From NCBI RefSeq assembly GCF_027570195.1, contig NZ_JAKMUZ010000018.1:1-57982 (forward strand): a stretch of 57,982 nt of DNA. The letters are read 5' to 3'. Source of the stretch: Corynebacterium yonathiae (GTDB lineage: Bacteria; Actinomycetota; Actinomycetes; Mycobacteriales; Mycobacteriaceae). Below are positions 1-13,095 of the stretch, piece by piece (positions within the stretch are counted from its first letter, which is position 1; each line of letters begins with the position of its first letter). The notes below the pieces were generated by a model. The model was not told the origin of the DNA and made no database searches. It worked only from the letters and a program-made list of their open reading frames with translations. A program made the position numbers and the translations under genes.

Positions 1-518
1 CGTAATTTTGGGGTGTGCTAATTACTTCTACTACTTTTGGCATTGATGAAGAGTGCCGAATCCCTCACAGGTGGATTCTAGACTTACGCACAGGGATTTG
101 AATATATAAAGCAAACTCGGCAGAAATGCAGTATTCGCAAATAATTCGTCATACCCAAGTTAGCAAATCAGACGACACGAGAGACCTCTCAGAGGTCTAC
201 GTTCGTATCACATCCAAATAGAAGGCGGAGTCAATCAAAAATTCAGAAGGCTGTTAGCCGTAGCCTTTAAGCGTTAAATAATCAGTGCTGCTACCAACTT
301 TGCCTTTGGATTAAAAGACCGAATATTTTAAGTGACCGCCTGCTATCACCGGAGTGGGTAGCGCCAAACGACGAGACTACGATAACCATGGTCTCACACT
401 ACGATCTAAATCGAACAACACCCGCCGTAAGGATCATTCAGACAAATAGGAGTTCAAAATAGACAACACGCTGGCCCCCGAACCAAAGATTTGATTAAGC
501 TTTCCACTTTTCCCACAG
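1..518. other. gene-free stretch left of parB
   Basis: I see no convincing gene on either strand. The stretch is A+T-richer than the genes to its right and lies downstream of parB, which points left. A short hairpin-like segment near 247-268 (aaggct...agcctt) could act as a terminator, but no clean T-run follows on the parB strand. A trio-like tract (TTACTTCTACTACTT, about 22-37) lies at the extreme left without a DnaA box beside it. Confidence 0.4.
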
Positions 519-1559
519 TCATTCACCTAGTTGTATTAGTGCCATAATGCGCTCAAAATCTTCTTGGTCACCAAATTCCACAACCATCTTGCCCTTGCGC
601 TTGCCCATAGTCACGGTGACCTTGGTGTCAAAGCGATCAGACAAGCGCTCGGCGGAATCAGTGAAATACTGCGGCTGTGGCGCTGGCTGCTTCTTCTTGG
701 ATTCGGCCGGCTTACCATCACGCTTATAAAGGGTGACTGCCTCCTCAGTAGCGCGTACGGACAGACCTTCCGCGATGATGCGGTTGGCAATATATTCCAT
801 GGCCTCGGTGTCATCCAAAGACAGTAGCGCACGCGCGTGGCCAGCAGACAAGGTACCAGCGGCTACACGTTTTTGTACCTCTACCGGTAGCTTGAGCAGG
901 CGCAGCATATTGGTCACCTGGGGGCGGGAGCGGCCAATGCGATCCGCCAGCTCATTCTGGGTAACGCCGAACTCTTCCAGCAGCTGTTGATAGGCGTGTG
1001 CCTCTTCCAGAGGGTTGAGCTGCACACGGTGAATGTTTTCCAGCAGGGCATCGCGCAGCAGGTTGTCATCCTTGGTATCGCGCACGATGGCCGGAATCGT
1101 AGCCAGACCCGCCTTGGAAGAAGCGCGCCAACGGCGCTCACCCATGATGAGCTCGAAGCCACCCTCCTCGGAAGGACGGACGACAACGGGCTGCAATAAA
1201 CCAAACTCGCGAATCGAGTGGACGAGCTCGCCCAGCTCATCCTCATCGAAGACGGTGCGAGGCTGCTTCGGATTCGGGATAATATCGCCGATGGAAATCT
1301 CGCGATAGGTCGCACCGATAGGAGCCGGGGTAGCCTGACGCTTCTTCGAGGACTTGGAGCCAGAACTCTGCTGAATGGTGGGGGCGCCCTTGACACGCTT
1401 GCCTTCGCCGCCCTTATGGCCCGGCTGCGGAGTGGAGTTTCCCAAGATGATATCCGCAGCGGAGTCTCCTAGGCGCGGCTTGCGGGTAGGGGCATCGGGA
1501 CCGGATGGGATGAGTGCGGCGAGACCTTTGCCAAGGCCGCCTTGCTTCTGTTCTGCCAT
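519..1559 (-). CDS. parB: ParB chromosome-partitioning protein
   Basis: This is the CTPase/DNA clamp that loads at parS sites, spreads and, with ParA, segregates the origin. The protein is 346 aa. Its N-terminus carries the [13 protein letters not shown] motif typical of the ParA-interacting tail. A low-complexity Ser/Lys/Pro linker follows to about residue 85. The ParB N-terminal domain then has IIPNPKQPR and the conserved GERRWRAS box, and the helix-turn-helix region contains [21 protein letters not shown]. The C-terminal dimerisation part ends [12 protein letters not shown]. It lies 6 nt downstream of parA on the same strand, so the two are one operon. The ATG start is set by the conserved N-terminal motif. 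Confidence 0.97.
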   Translation of the reverse strand: MAEQKQGGLGKGLAALIPSGPDAPTRKPRLGDSAADIILGNSTPQPGHKGGEGKRVKGAPTIQQSSGSKSSKKRQATPAPIGATYREISIGDIIPNPKQPRTVFDEDELGELVHSIREFGLLQPVVVRPSEEGGFELIMGERRWRASSKAGLATIPAIVRDTKDDNLLRDALLENIHRVQLNPLEEAHAYQQLLEEFGVTQNELADRIGRSRPQVTNMLRLLKLPVEVQKRVAAGTLSAGHARALLSLDDTEAMEYIANRIIAEGLSVRATEEAVTLYKRDGKPAESKKKQPAPQPQYFTDSAERLSDRFDTKVTVTMGKRKGKMVVEFGDQEDFERIMALIQLGE

Positions 1560-1565
1560 GAGTTC

Positions 1566-2414
1566 CTATCCTTCCAATTCCGCGTAAATCTCTGGGCTCA
1601 CGCCAATCGCCCCGGTGGTCGGGTGCGGGCGGTAATCGCCACGCCGGTTAAGCTCGCGCGCCGCCGCAAGGTAGGCGCGGGCACCGGTGGACGAGGGAGC
1701 ATAATCAATAACCGTAGTACCGTACCCCGGTGCCTCGGAAACGCGCACGGAGCGTGGGATAACATTGCCCAGAACTACGGCACCAAACTGTTCGCGGACG
1801 TTATCTGCCACATCTTCTGCTAAGCGTGTACGGGCGTCATACATGGTCAGCAGCACGGCGGAAATATGCAGATCCTCATTGAGGTGCTCGCGAATCATGG
1901 AGATATTTCCCAGCAGCTGGCCCACACCCTCCAAGGCGTAGTACTCGCATTGAATCGGGATGATGACCTCTTCAGCGCACGTCATTGCATTGATGGTGAG
2001 CAACCCAAGCGAAGGCGGGCAGTCAATGAAGACATATTCGAAGCCATGCTCTTCAAGGAAGCCATTATGCAAAGCGTCATAGAGGCGGAATTCGCGGCGT
2101 ACCAAGGACACCATTTCGATCTCCGCGCCAGCCAAATCAATGGTGGCGGGAATGCAAAAAAGGTTTTCGTTGTGCGAAGAGGGCTGCATGGCCTTTTCGG
2201 CGCTGCAATCCCCAAGGAGCACCTCATAGCTGGAATCGGTGCCGGAGCTATGCTCCGCGCCCATGGCCGTGGAGGCGTTTCCCTGCGGGTCAAGATCGAT
2301 CACCAGCACTTTCTTGCCCTCTGCGGCAAGCGCTGCGGCCAAGTTGGCGGCGGAGGTGGTTTTGCCTACGCCGCCCTTCTGGTTAGCAATGGTGATAAGG
2401 CGCGGATTAGTCAT
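1566..2414 (-). CDS. parA: ParA partitioning ATPase
   Basis: This Walker-type ATPase forms the nucleoid-bound gradient that moves ParB-parS complexes. It is 282 aa with the deviant Walker A motif KGGVGKTTSAANLAAAL near residues 14-29, then LVIDLDPQGNAST (switch I region) and VFIDCPPSLGLLTINAM (Walker B/switch II). These are hallmarks of the Soj/ParA class. The protein lacks a long N-terminal extension, so this is a chromosomal rather than a plasmid type-Ia ParA. It is immediately upstream of parB and 10 nt downstream of rsmG, all reading leftward, which suggests cotranscription from the rsmG side. Confidence 0.97.
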   Translation of the reverse strand: MTNPRLITIANQKGGVGKTTSAANLAAALAAEGKKVLVIDLDPQGNASTAMGAEHSSGTDSSYEVLLGDCSAEKAMQPSSHNENLFCIPATIDLAGAEIEMVSLVRREFRLYDALHNGFLEEHGFEYVFIDCPPSLGLLTINAMTCAEEVIIPIQCEYYALEGVGQLLGNISMIREHLNEDLHISAVLLTMYDARTRLAEDVADNVREQFGAVVLGNVIPRSVRVSEAPGYGTTVIDYAPSSTGARAYLAAARELNRRGDYRPHPTTGAIGVSPEIYAELEG

Positions 2415-2424
2415 GCCGTCTACT

Positions 2425-3033
2425 TTAGTTCACGCGCGGGACACGAATGATCGTGGTTCCCTCGATGGTGCTGACCTCGGCCTTTCCGCCGCCGGCCTTC
2501 TTAATATCAGCGGCATCGCGCTCCAATTCCTCATGTACCGAAGAACCCTTCAACGCGATCATCTCGCCCCCTTTGCGCACGAGCGGCAGCGACCATTTGG
2601 CAAGTTTGCCTAGGGGTGCGACGGCACGGGAGGTAACCACGTCGGCCCCCGCCACTGCCTTTTTAATCGGGCCTTCTTCGGCACGGCCGCGCAGGACCGT
2701 GACATTTTCCAGGCCGAGCTGTTCTACCACCTCGTTGAGGTAGTTATAGCGTTTGAGCAGCGGCTCGATCAGAGTAATTTGCAGGTCTGGGCGCGCAATG
2801 GCCAGCGGAATGCCGGGCAACCCAGCACCCGAGCCGACGTCGATTACCGTGGCACCTTCGGGGATTGCCTGCTTGACGACGGCGCAATTAATGATGTGCC
2901 TATCCCATAAACGCGGTACCTCCCGGGGGCCTATAAAACCACGAATGGACCCGTCTGTAGCGAGCGAATCATGGTAAGCCTGCGCGAGGGGCAAGCGAGA
3001 GCCGAATACTACTGACGGGTCCATCTCGGACAC
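2425..3033 (-). CDS. rsmG: 16S rRNA (guanine-527-N7) methyltransferase RsmG
   Basis: RsmG (GidB) methylates N7 of G527 in the 530 loop of 16S rRNA using SAM. The 202-aa protein shows the SAM-binding motif I as [17 protein letters not shown] near residue 65-80. [19 protein letters not shown] in the C-terminal half is the family signature around the catalytic pocket. It sits between yidC and parA as in most actinobacteria. In mycobacteria, loss of the enzyme gives low-level streptomycin resistance; nothing here suggests a broken copy. Confidence 0.95.
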   Translation of the reverse strand: MSEMDPSVVFGSRLPLAQAYHDSLATDGSIRGFIGPREVPRLWDRHIINCAVVKQAIPEGATVIDVGSGAGLPGIPLAIARPDLQITLIEPLLKRYNYLNEVVEQLGLENVTVLRGRAEEGPIKKAVAGADVVTSRAVAPLGKLAKWSLPLVRKGGEMIALKGSSVHEELERDAADIKKAGGGKAEVSTIEGTTIIRVPRVN

Positions 3034-3053
3034 GATGGGGTTCTCCTCCGTGT

Positions 3054-4031
3054 TTATTTGTTTTTACGCTGTTTCTTAGTGCGGTTGTCCTTCTTGCGGG
3101 CACCCGGCTTTGGCGCGGAAGTGCGCTTGGCCTCAATCTTAGCGGCTTCCTCTTCTTCTTCCTCGCGGTCCATCTTGGCGTAGACGATGCGGGTTTGGAA
3201 GAAAGTCCAGACCGTATTGGCCATCATGTAGAACAGCAAACCAATTGGCCAGATGAAGCCGGAGAAGACCAGCATGGCCGGCATAACCCACAGCATCATC
3301 TTGGACATCATAGCCATTTGCTGCTGCATCATTTCCGCATTCTGCCCCTGCGGCGCTTGGGTCTTACCGGCAGCGCGACGCTTTTCTTGGCGGTTTAAGC
3401 TCATACGCGCATTGAAGTGCGTCATGACCGCAATGATGGCAATCATCGGAACGATGATGACAGCTGCCTGGCTAGTGGTTACGCCCTCTACGATTGGGGA
3501 GTTCAAGCGCAAGTTGGTCACGAGCGGAACATCAAAAATCTTGGCGTCCAAGAACTGCTGCACTAGGTCAGGCTTGAAGATGTAGTTCGCAGTATTGGCA
3601 TTTTCCTCGATGGACATTGGATCGCCACTGGGATGGCCAATGCCACCGGCAACCGCAACGGTGCGGTCGAAGGAACGCAACACGTGGAACAGACCAATGA
3701 ACATTGGAATCTGCACGAAGACCGGCAGGCAGCCAGCCATCGGACGTACACCAGATTCCTTATAAACCTTCTGCATCTCCTGTGCAGCCTTGGTTTGGTC
3801 ATTGCCGTACTTCGCACGGATTTCCTGCACCTTAGGCTGGATTTCCTGCATCTTGCGCGAGGAGCGAATCTGGCTGATAGTCGGCTTGACCATCAACGCC
3901 TTAAGCGTCCAGGTCAGCAGCACAATGGACAGAATCCACGTAATTCCCCACGCCGGGTCCATCACGAGAGATAGCAGCCAGTGCCAGAACCATAAAACGG
4001 CCGAAATTGGCCAGTAAATGAAATTAAGCAC
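3054..4031 (-). CDS. yidC: YidC membrane-protein insertase
   Basis: YidC/Oxa1 inserts and folds inner-membrane proteins, alone or with SecYEG. The 325-aa protein starts with a hydrophobic segment ([22 protein letters not shown]). The cytoplasmic loop [32 protein letters not shown] is characteristic of the Oxa1 family. The [21 protein letters not shown] segment and later paired membrane helices follow. The C-terminus is strongly basic ([18 protein letters not shown]), consistent with ribosome contact. It is 20 nt upstream of rsmG and 13 nt downstream of yidD. Confidence 0.96.
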   Translation of the reverse strand: MLNFIYWPISAVLWFWHWLLSLVMDPAWGITWILSIVLLTWTLKALMVKPTISQIRSSRKMQEIQPKVQEIRAKYGNDQTKAAQEMQKVYKESGVRPMAGCLPVFVQIPMFIGLFHVLRSFDRTVAVAGGIGHPSGDPMSIEENANTANYIFKPDLVQQFLDAKIFDVPLVTNLRLNSPIVEGVTTSQAAVIIVPMIAIIAVMTHFNARMSLNRQEKRRAAGKTQAPQGQNAEMMQQQMAMMSKMMLWVMPAMLVFSGFIWPIGLLFYMMANTVWTFFQTRIVYAKMDREEEEEEAAKIEAKRTSAPKPGARKKDNRTKKQRKNK

Positions 4032-4044
4032 GAGTGTTTAATCC

Positions 4045-4320
4045 TCAATTGTTGTTGGTATCCGGGACCGGATCGAACCCGCCCGGATGCCAGGGGCCGC
4101 ATTTGCAAACCCTGGCTATTGCCATCGCCGTACCCTTGGAAGCGCCGTGTTTGGAAAGCGCCTCTAGAGCATAAGCACTGCATGTCGGATCGAACCGACA
4201 GGTCGATACCATCTTAAAGCCAGAGACATGTTTTTGGTAGAAACGAACCACTCTGACCATTGGTTTGGCCAATCCTCTGGCTGGGGGAATTTCTTCCCCG
4301 CGGGAATTTAGATATCCCAT
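4045..4320 (-). CDS. yidD: YidD membrane-insertion efficiency factor
   Basis: This small protein (91 aa) is thought to help YidC-dependent insertion. It has the family core [29 protein letters not shown] with conserved cysteines, followed by [15 protein letters not shown]. The start overlaps the end of rnpA by 13 nt, indicating translational coupling within the rpmH-rnpA-yidD-yidC operon. Confidence 0.95.
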   Translation of the reverse strand: MGYLNSRGEEIPPARGLAKPMVRVVRFYQKHVSGFKMVSTCRFDPTCSAYALEALSKHGASKGTAMAIARVCKCGPWHPGGFDPVPDTNNN

Positions 4321-4670
4321 TGCTTGCGAAGTGCTTTGGCAAGATCTTTTTCTAACTGCTCACTACTAGCAGTAGCACTAGCGGGCAGTGCACGAATGAC
4401 CACATCCACGCTGGCGGGCAGCTTGGGAATGAATGTCATGCACACATGGCGAAGCCGCCGGGAGGTGCGGTGGCGAACCACTGCATTCCCGACGGCTTTA
4501 GAAACAATCAGCCCAAATCGCGGCCCAGTGGCGGCGATATCGGCTGCCTTGTCCGTACCTGCGTTATCGCGTGCATGCACGACGATCGTACGAGTGCCCG
4601 CCCGGCGGCTGCCCTTCATCGTGCGCCGAAACTGCGTCGGTGATGTGAGCTTATGCTGGGCCGGAAGCAT
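4308..4670 (-). CDS. rnpA: ribonuclease P protein component
   Basis: RnpA is the protein cofactor of RNase P, which matures tRNA 5' ends. The 120-aa basic protein contains the RNR signature region as [26 protein letters not shown] (the core [17 protein letters not shown] is diagnostic). Its N-terminus [23 protein letters not shown] is typical of actinobacterial RnpA. It lies 3 nt downstream of rpmH and overlaps yidD. Confidence 0.96.
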   Translation of the reverse strand: MLPAQHKLTSPTQFRRTMKGSRRAGTRTIVVHARDNAGTDKAADIAATGPRFGLIVSKAVGNAVVRHRTSRRLRHVCMTFIPKLPASVDVVIRALPASATASSEQLEKDLAKALRKQWDI

Positions 4671-4673
4671 AAC

Positions 4674-4817
4674 TTATGCAGTCAGCTTTGCGCGGCCCTT
4701 CTTGCGACGAGCTGCAACGATGGCGCGACCTGCACGAGTGCTCATGCGGGTGCGGAAGCCGTGCTTACGAGCACGACGACGGTTGTTCGGCTGGAACGTG
4801 CGCTTACCCTTTGCCAC
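4674..4817 (-). CDS. rpmH: 50S ribosomal protein L34
   Basis: L34 is a short basic 50S subunit protein. I take the GTG at 4815-4817 as the start, giving 47 aa that begin [19 protein letters not shown] and end KKGRAKLTA, the normal length. An upstream ATG 25 codons earlier is open in frame, but it precedes the clear Shine-Dalgarno aaggag and the added residues do not look like L34. It is the first gene of the leftward operon, transcribed divergently from dnaA. Confidence 0.96.
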   Translation of the reverse strand: MAKGKRTFQPNNRRRARKHGFRTRMSTRAGRAIVAARRKKGRAKLTA

Positions 4818-5234
4818 GTTAATTCTCCTTGAAGTTGTGCGTAGGCACACTACCGCTAGGCAGTGGTGTACCCACTGATGAATAGATTCCATGAACCTGA
4901 CGCATCACAGTCTCTCCGGTACACGGCGAGCCGACGGGCCCAGCCAGTGCGAGGTGACGCTGTCACTTTCACGCGCAACTCTTTGTTGCAATAGACCATG
5001 CCAGATTACGTGATTTCTGCCGCTGGAAACAAATCGACACCCGGGTACACCCGAAATTACATAAATGTTTTTTCTTGCAGCTAGAAGGCCAGATTCTAGG
5101 CCCTTACTGCACCTAATCCACCACACCGGAGGGTCGACCCCAACCCGCACCCGGGTAGTGAATTTTTCTCGCTAGACACACCTGCCATTTCGGCGGTACA
5201 ACAGAAGAATCAAATTCCACAGCCGTACCGACCA

Positions 5235-5367
5235 TGTGGATAACTCTAAATCAACACTCGAGACTTTTGCAGTTTTCGCAGCGTATGGCCATAGACTGGC
5301 CAATTGAGAGTTATCCACAGCCATGAACTAAGCTGTGAATAACTATTTCATCCACACCTGTGGATAA
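5235..5367. promoter_or_regulatory. DnaA-box cluster upstream of dnaA
   Basis: Three perfect 9-mers (TGTGGATAA at 5235-5243, TTATCCACA at 5311-5319, TGTGGATAA at 5359-5367) and one single-mismatch copy (5334-5342) lie in the rpmH-dnaA divergent region (4818-5487). The known role of such boxes is dnaA autoregulation and contribution to a bipartite origin. The rest of this 670-bp region must hold the two divergent promoters, which I could not place with confidence. Confidence 0.85.
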
Positions 5368-5487
5368 CTCTGTGGAGTTCGAGGTGACTCGATAAAAACC
5401 AATGTGAAAACCACAGTGGAATCCGCGGTGAAAATTGTTATTCAATGTCCACCCGTCCCCGACTAAATTCCACAAAGGTAGCCTGTA

Positions 5488-7125
5488 GTGACTGACCCAC
5501 AAGCGAACCTGCATGCCGTTTGGCGCGCGGTCGTTGATGACCTGCTCGCACAATCCGAGCAACCCAATTCCGAGGTCCCTAGTTTTTCGCATTCACAGCG
5601 CCTTTATCTCCAGCTAGTTCGCCCCATCATGATGGTCGAGGGATACACCCTTGTCGCCGCCGAGAACCTGGATGCCAAAAATGTGGTCGAAAACGAGCTT
5701 GGCGAGCATATCGCCAAGGCATTGACCCGGCACCTCGGCCGCCCGTGTTCCTTCGCGGTTACCCTCGCGACCCCGCAAGAGCCGCAGCCACCGGCCGCTG
5801 AACCGGCCCCACAAGCAGCTCCCCCTCAGCAGCAACAACCCCCACAAGCACAACCACAGCAGAACACGGAAGCTACCCCGAACTACATTCCGCGCCCGCA
5901 GCAACCAGATACCGCTGCGCAACAGGCTCCTATCCAGAACAACTGGCAGTCCAGCCACGCCCCAGCAAGCCTGGATGAGTTGGCCGAACACTATAACCAG
6001 CAGCAGGCGGAGGCCGCGGGAAATTTCTCGGGTGCTGCCACCAATTCCGCCCGCATCCCGCGCGAGGCTCCGGCGCATGATCCCAATCGTGAAACTTCAC
6101 TCAATCCAAAGCACACCTTCGATAGCTTTGTGATTGGTTCTTCGAATCGTTTTGCCAATGGTGCAGCCGTTGCCGTGGCCGAGAATCCCGCGCGTGCCTA
6201 CAACCCACTCTTTATCTGGGGCGGCTCTGGACTAGGTAAAACGCACCTTTTGCACGCCGCTGGCAATTACGCCCAGGTACTGCATCCGGGCCTGCGGGTA
6301 AAATATGTGTCTTCGGAAGAATTCACGAATGACTACATTAATTCCTTGCGCGATGACCGCCAGGAATCATTCAAACGCCGCTACCGCAATCTCGACATTT
6401 TGATGGTCGATGACATCCAGTTCTTGGAGGGCAAGGAATCCACTCAGGAGGAGTTTTTCCATACCTTCAATGCGCTGCACCAAGCCAATAAGCAGATCAT
6501 TTTGTCTTCGGACCGCCCGCCAAAGCAGCTCACCACGCTAGAGGATCGCCTCCGCACCCGCTTTGAAGGCGGTCTGATCACCGATATTCAGCCGCCAGAT
6601 CTAGAAACGCGTATCGCGATTTTGATGAAGAAGGCAGCCAATGATGGCACCGAGGTAGATCGCTCCGTACTTGAGCTCATTGCCTCACGCTTCGAGTCTT
6701 CTATTCGCGAACTCGAAGGCGCACTCATCCGTGTTTCGGCCTATTCTTCCTTGGTTAATGAGCCAATCAATGTGGAGATGGCTGAAATCGCTTTGCGCGA
6801 TTTGGCCCCTGATTCCGCAGATCGACAGATCACCGCTACCTCGATCATGGAGGTCACGGCAGAGTTCTTCGATATTGATGTAGAAACACTGCGCGGCGCC
6901 GGCAAGAAGCGCGCGGTAGCGCATGCTCGCCAGTTGGCTATGTATCTATGCCGCGAACTTACAGAGCTATCCCTTCCTAAGATCGGTGAGCAGTTCGGCG
7001 GCAAGGACCACACCACCGTCATCTATGCAGATCGCAAAATCCGCAAAGAGATGACTGAAAAGCGCAATACCTACGACGAGATCCAGGCACTTACCCAGCG
7101 CATCAAGAATCGCGGTCGCGCCTAA
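5488..7125 (+). CDS. dnaA: DnaA replication initiator
   Basis: DnaA binds DnaA boxes, oligomerises with ATP and unwinds oriC. The 545-aa protein has domain I at about 1-85 and a Pro/Gln-rich domain II linker at about 90-200. The AAA+ domain III has Walker [14 protein letters not shown] near residue 243 and Walker [15 protein letters not shown]. Domain IV carries the DNA-binding signature [15 protein letters not shown] near residue 505. The GTG start matches the family N-terminus. The very Gln/Pro-rich linker (runs such as [14 protein letters not shown]) is long but usual for high-G+C Gram-positives. Confidence 0.98.
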   Translation: MTDPQANLHAVWRAVVDDLLAQSEQPNSEVPSFSHSQRLYLQLVRPIMMVEGYTLVAAENLDAKNVVENELGEHIAKALTRHLGRPCSFAVTLATPQEPQPPAAEPAPQAAPPQQQQPPQAQPQQNTEATPNYIPRPQQPDTAAQQAPIQNNWQSSHAPASLDELAEHYNQQQAEAAGNFSGAATNSARIPREAPAHDPNRETSLNPKHTFDSFVIGSSNRFANGAAVAVAENPARAYNPLFIWGGSGLGKTHLLHAAGNYAQVLHPGLRVKYVSSEEFTNDYINSLRDDRQESFKRRYRNLDILMVDDIQFLEGKESTQEEFFHTFNALHQANKQIILSSDRPPKQLTTLEDRLRTRFEGGLITDIQPPDLETRIAILMKKAANDGTEVDRSVLELIASRFESSIRELEGALIRVSAYSSLVNEPINVEMAEIALRDLAPDSADRQITATSIMEVTAEFFDIDVETLRGAGKKRAVAHARQLAMYLCRELTELSLPKIGEQFGGKDHTTVIYADRKIRKEMTEKRNTYDEIQALTQRIKNRGRA

Positions 7126-7143
7126 TTCTCACCGCACTACTTC

Positions 7144-7175
7144 AACGCCTTCCTTATATAAAGGAGGGCGTTTTT
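7144..7175 (+). terminator. terminator after dnaA
   Basis: A GC-containing stem (aacgcc...tcctt with aaggagggcg) is followed by a run of five T at 7171-7175, 20 nt after the dnaA stop. It is a typical intrinsic terminator separating dnaA from the oriC gap and dnaN. Confidence 0.85.
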
Positions 7176-7366
7176 AGTTTTCCCTTTAGACTTCCCTGAT
7201 TCCGCCGGCCCCACGTGGAGCTCAAGCCAGAACGACAAAACTGGAAATCCGCACGAAAGCCGAATAGGAGGCTAAAACAAACCTCCGCGCAACCGCTACC
7301 CATTGTTGTAATTTCACAAAGAATTCAAAACCGCTCCTGGAACTAAGCGTTTAACTGGGAAAAGAG

Positions 7367-7680
7367 TTATCCACAGCGTTGTTCACACCTGTGTAATTTC
7401 ATCTTTGTAATTCATGGATCTTGCTCACAGTTTTAAATTCCACAAGCCCTATGCTGGAAGAACCGCCCTGTGATCAGCCCTGTGTGTAGATCGGTGATCA
7501 AATGACAAAACCTGTGGATAAAACGGCGGTCCCACTAGTTGTCCACAATTCGCCCCGATTGATCACAGCAAGATCACAAGATTTGGCACACCCCGGATCT
7601 GTGCCGTGAACTTGTCATTTACCAAGTTACCCACAGATACCACAGCGCTTATTACTACTACTAAATTATTTCTCTGATCT
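7367..7680. other. probable oriC (dnaA-dnaN intergenic region)
   Basis: The 731-bp gap between dnaA and dnaN has no gene. It contains perfect DnaA boxes at 7367-7375 (TTATCCACA) and 7513-7521 (TGTGGATAA), and single-mismatch copies at 7539-7547 and 7626-7634. Just right of the last box is TTACTACTACTA (7652-7663), whose complement reads TAG repeats. This is the DnaA-trio pattern described in Bacillus subtilis, and it is followed by the A+T-rich taaattatttctct. Box, short GC-containing spacer, trio and A+T-rich tract in this order is the expected basal unwinding system. Extent and function are inferred. Confidence 0.8.
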
Positions 7681-7856
7681 ACCTAGAAGAAAGAGGGTGT
7701 GTGGAATTCGCCCCAGCCTGCCTTCGGCCAAACGCGAATCGAACGGGCGAAGATGGAATTACATGTTGTGGCGCACCGTGCCCGATGCGGTAAGTTGGAA
7801 GCCAGTCTTTTGTAAGTAACAATTTTCCTACTTGCCCTAGAGGAGCTCTTCGCACC

Positions 7857-9038
7857 ATGGATGAAGCCGTGTCATTTCGCGTTGCCAAAGATGATCTTGC
7901 CAACGCCGTAGCGTGGGTTGCTCGCAGCCTGCCCTCCAAGGTCACCCAGCCCGTGCTGCGCGCGATGCTGATCACCGCGGATGACAATGGTCTTGAGTTC
8001 ACCGGCTTCGATTACGAAGTCTCTACCCGCGTCCGCATCGCCGGCATGGTGGATGAACCCGGGCAAATCGCCGTAGCTGGCAAGCTTCTTTCCGATATCG
8101 TCGCTTCTTTGCCAAACAAAGAAGTAGAGATCTCCCAGGTAGATTCCAAGGCCCTGGTTACTTGCGGTTCTTCCCGCTTTGAACTGCCGCTAATTCCCCT
8201 GGATGATTACCCACAGCTTCCGGCCCTGCCGGAGGTTACCGGCACCATCCAGCCACAGCTATTCGTCGAGGCCATCCACCAGGTCGCTGCCGCGGCCGGC
8301 AAGGATGACACCCTGCCAATGCTCACCGGTGTGCACATGGATATCCATGGCAAAGACATTGAGATGACGGCAACGGACCGCTTCCGCCTAGCTATGCGCA
8401 CCTTGGAATGGGAGCCGAAGTCCCCAGACGTGGAAGCCAAGCTTCTGGTACCTGCTAAGACCCTGCAGGAAACTGGCCGTTCCTTGGATCCGCATCTCAA
8501 CATTCCAGTGGAGATCGCCGTGGGCACCGATGAGAATATTGGTGCCGAAGGCCTCTTTGGCCTGCACGCGGATAATCGTGAAACCACCACGCGCATGCTG
8601 GATGCAGATTTTCCCAATGTGCAGCCGCTGCTGCCGAAGAATCACACCAATATTGCCTCCATTGAGGTGGCACCACTGCAGGAAGCGATCCGCCGCGTTT
8701 CTTTGCTGACGGATCGCAACGCGCAGATCCGGATGGAATTCGCTGATGGTCAGGTAACCCTATCTGCCGGCGCGGATGCCGGTAACGCCACCGAGACCCT
8801 GCCATGTGCGTTCTATGGCCGTGATGAATTCCTCATCGCTTTCAACCCGGGCTATCTTAAGGATGGTTTGGCCGTTATCAACACCGACCGGGTGGTCTTT
8901 GGCTTTACCGAGCCTTCTCGTCCGGCCATTATGATCCCAGAACCGGAAGAGCTGCCTGAGGCCGATGAAGATGGCAACTTCCCCACGCCGGAGACTAACT
9001 TCACCTACCTGCTCATGCCGGTTCGCCTGCCGGGCTAA
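7857..9038 (+). CDS. dnaN: DNA polymerase III beta subunit (sliding clamp)
   Basis: DnaN is the ring-shaped processivity clamp for DNA polymerase III. At 393 aa it is normal length. The protein begins [25 protein letters not shown] and has the three-fold repeat topology ([27 protein letters not shown] in the second domain). It ends [12 protein letters not shown], the conserved C-terminus that forms the protein-binding pocket. Its stop overlaps the recF start by one base (TAATG), so the two are translationally coupled. Confidence 0.98.
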   Translation: MDEAVSFRVAKDDLANAVAWVARSLPSKVTQPVLRAMLITADDNGLEFTGFDYEVSTRVRIAGMVDEPGQIAVAGKLLSDIVASLPNKEVEISQVDSKALVTCGSSRFELPLIPLDDYPQLPALPEVTGTIQPQLFVEAIHQVAAAAGKDDTLPMLTGVHMDIHGKDIEMTATDRFRLAMRTLEWEPKSPDVEAKLLVPAKTLQETGRSLDPHLNIPVEIAVGTDENIGAEGLFGLHADNRETTTRMLDADFPNVQPLLPKNHTNIASIEVAPLQEAIRRVSLLTDRNAQIRMEFADGQVTLSAGADAGNATETLPCAFYGRDEFLIAFNPGYLKDGLAVINTDRVVFGFTEPSRPAIMIPEPEELPEADEDGNFPTPETNFTYLLMPVRLPG

Positions 9039-10237
9039 TGTACGTCAGGGATCTCGATGTTCGGGATTTTCGCTCATGGCCCGAACTTAAAGTACAGCTA
9101 GGGCCGGGGATCACCCTTTTTGTCGGGCGCAATGGCTTTGGCAAGACCAATATCGTCGAGGCCATTGGTTATACTGCCCATCTTTCTTCCCATCGCGTTT
9201 CTCATGATGCGCCGCTGGTGCGCCAGGGTGCGGGTAGTGCGCGGGTGTCCATTACCGCGGTGAACCAAGGCCGCGAGCTCACCACCCATTTGCTGATTAA
9301 GCCCCACGCGGCCAATCAAGCGCAGATCAATCGCACGCGCCTGCGCAGCCCCCGTGAGCTTCTGGGCGTGGTAAAAACGGTGCTCTTTTCCCCGGAAGAT
9401 TTGGCCTTGGTGCGCGGCGAGCCGGCTGGGCGCCGCGCCTACCTCGATAGCATCATTGCCTCGCGGACCCCGCGCCTTGCGGGCGTAAAGGCCGACTATG
9501 ACAAGGTACTCAAGCAGCGCAATGCCCTGCTCAAATCTGGCTCCGCCAGCCTGCGCCGCGGCTATTCCGATAGCGATGGTGCCGCGGCACTGGCCACCTT
9601 GGATACCTGGGATGCGCAGTTAGCCCGCCTCGGCGCCCAGGTTATTGCCGCGCGCCTTGCGCTTGTCGACGCCCTTTTAGACCACATTCCCGCCGCCTAT
9701 TCCGGCCTAGCACCAGAATCGCGCCCAGCGCAGGTGGAGTATAAATCCACGATCGACACCGCGGACCGAGAGGTGCTCGAGGCAGTGATGCTTACCGAAT
9801 TGGCGAACGTTCGGCAACGCGAAATCGAACGCGGCATTTCCCTCGTGGGCCCACACCGCGACGATCTGGTGCTTAATCTGGGTGAACAGCCGGCCAAGGG
9901 CTTTGCCAGCCATGGCGAGACGTGGTCCTATGCCATCGCGCTGCGCCTAGCGGAGTTTAATCTCCTGCGCCAGGAGGGAGGATCGGATCCGGTGCTCATC
10001 TTGGATGATGTTTTTGCTGAGTTGGACGCCAAGCGCCGCAAGCAGCTCGTCCACCTGGCCGCCGAGGCCGAGCAGGTGCTCATCACCGCGGCGGTAGATG
10101 AGGATCTACCAGGAAATTTGGAGCCCATCGTGCGCTATCGCGTGAGCGTGGAAGATACCGATGCCGGGCGCATTTCCAAGCTCAACGCTGAGGATGCTGG
10201 TGCGGACGCTGCCGAGGAAGGTGAGGGAAGTGAGTGA
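9038..10237 (+). CDS. recF: RecF DNA repair/gap protein
   Basis: RecF is an SMC-like ATPase that helps load RecA at gaps and restart forks. The 399-aa protein shows Walker [21 protein letters not shown] near residue 29. The RecF signature [22 protein letters not shown] is present, as are LVGPHRDDL and Walker [12 protein letters not shown]. The C-terminal tail is acidic. It lies between dnaN and the DUF721 gene in the usual order. Confidence 0.97.
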   Translation: MYVRDLDVRDFRSWPELKVQLGPGITLFVGRNGFGKTNIVEAIGYTAHLSSHRVSHDAPLVRQGAGSARVSITAVNQGRELTTHLLIKPHAANQAQINRTRLRSPRELLGVVKTVLFSPEDLALVRGEPAGRRAYLDSIIASRTPRLAGVKADYDKVLKQRNALLKSGSASLRRGYSDSDGAAALATLDTWDAQLARLGAQVIAARLALVDALLDHIPAAYSGLAPESRPAQVEYKSTIDTADREVLEAVMLTELANVRQREIERGISLVGPHRDDLVLNLGEQPAKGFASHGETWSYAIALRLAEFNLLRQEGGSDPVLILDDVFAELDAKRRKQLVHLAAEAEQVLITAAVDEDLPGNLEPIVRYRVSVEDTDAGRISKLNAEDAGADAAEEGEGSE

Positions 10238-10799
10238 GATAGAAGGGGGCGTCGGCAAGCAGCGCATTGATCCAGTCACCCAGTACTTTAAGCTGGTCCG
10301 CTCCACCTCCAAGAACCCGCCGAAGCTAACCCGCCCTGTGCCGAAGATGCCGGTGCCCTCTCTGGAGAAGGCACAAAAGCAGGGGTATATGGGCTATCAA
10401 CGGGGTATTCCCACAGGACCGGATGGCAGGAAGAAACGGCGCACGCTGGCGGTGCCGAGCCTGGGAGCCCAAATCAGCCGCGAGGTAGTCAATCGTGGCT
10501 GGGAGCATGGCCTGGCCAATGGCTGGGTGATGGGGAATTGGGAAAATCTCGTGGGCGAGCGTATCGCCGCCCATACGCAGCCGCAGAAGATTAAGGACAA
10601 GGTTGTCTATGTGTCCTGCGATAACTCCACCTGGGCTACGGAGTTGCGCTATCTGCAGCGCCAAATCCTGCGGAAAATCTCTGACCGCCTAGGGCCGGAT
10701 GTCATCGTTGAGCTGCGCATTCATGGCCCTAAGCAAAGGCGCAACTATGAGGGGCGGCAGTGGGTGAGACCACAAGGATCGCAAGATACGTATGGCTAA
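10230..10799 (+). CDS. DUF721 (DciA-like) family protein
   Basis: DUF721 proteins related to DciA help load the replicative helicase in bacteria that lack DnaC. The C-terminal half carries the domain: [45 protein letters not shown] followed by [22 protein letters not shown] residues and LRIHGPKQ. I place the start at the GTG at 10230, which overlaps the recF stop by 8 nt and gives 189 aa. A GTG at 10221 is also possible. The N-terminal 60 residues are basic and Pro-rich, probably disordered. Confidence 0.85.
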   Translation: MSEIEGGVGKQRIDPVTQYFKLVRSTSKNPPKLTRPVPKMPVPSLEKAQKQGYMGYQRGIPTGPDGRKKRRTLAVPSLGAQISREVVNRGWEHGLANGWVMGNWENLVGERIAAHTQPQKIKDKVVYVSCDNSTWATELRYLQRQILRKISDRLGPDVIVELRIHGPKQRRNYEGRQWVRPQGSQDTYG

Positions 10800-10903
10800 T
10801 AGGTTGCAGTTGGATCCGACCTTTAAATTCTAAATAACCTCAGAGCGCGCCAGATTCCTATCTCTCACGGGTGTGGGGTGTCTTTCAGTAGGGGGTATCC
10901 GTG

Positions 10904-10909
10904 TAGAAT
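10904..10909 (+). promoter_or_regulatory. probable gyrB -10 element
   Basis: TAGAAT lies 48 nt before the gyrB start in the gap after the DUF721 gene. It matches the actinobacterial -10 consensus, and a good ribosome-binding site (aaaggag) sits between it and the GTG start. The -35 is not clear. Confidence 0.5.
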
Positions 10910-10935
10910 AGTCAGGGTCTTAGAATTAGCTATAG

Positions 10936-13026
<2,091 letters not shown>

Positions 13027-13037
13027 AGCGCAGCACA

Positions 13038-13070
13038 AGGCCCACCGTGGAATTCCCGCGGTGGGCTTTA
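13038..13070 (+). terminator. terminator after gyrB
   Basis: An inverted repeat gcccaccg (13040-13047) / cggtgggc (13059-13066) is followed by ttta. It lies 13 nt after gyrB and before the oppositely oriented MFS gene, so it may serve both strands weakly. Confidence 0.75.
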
Positions 13071-13095
13071 ATTGTGGCGTCGTAAAGCGCTAGCT

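Noticed and set aside
22..37. DnaA-trio-like tract TTACTTCTACTACTT at the left edge
   Set aside because: No DnaA box lies beside it within the window, so chance is likely.
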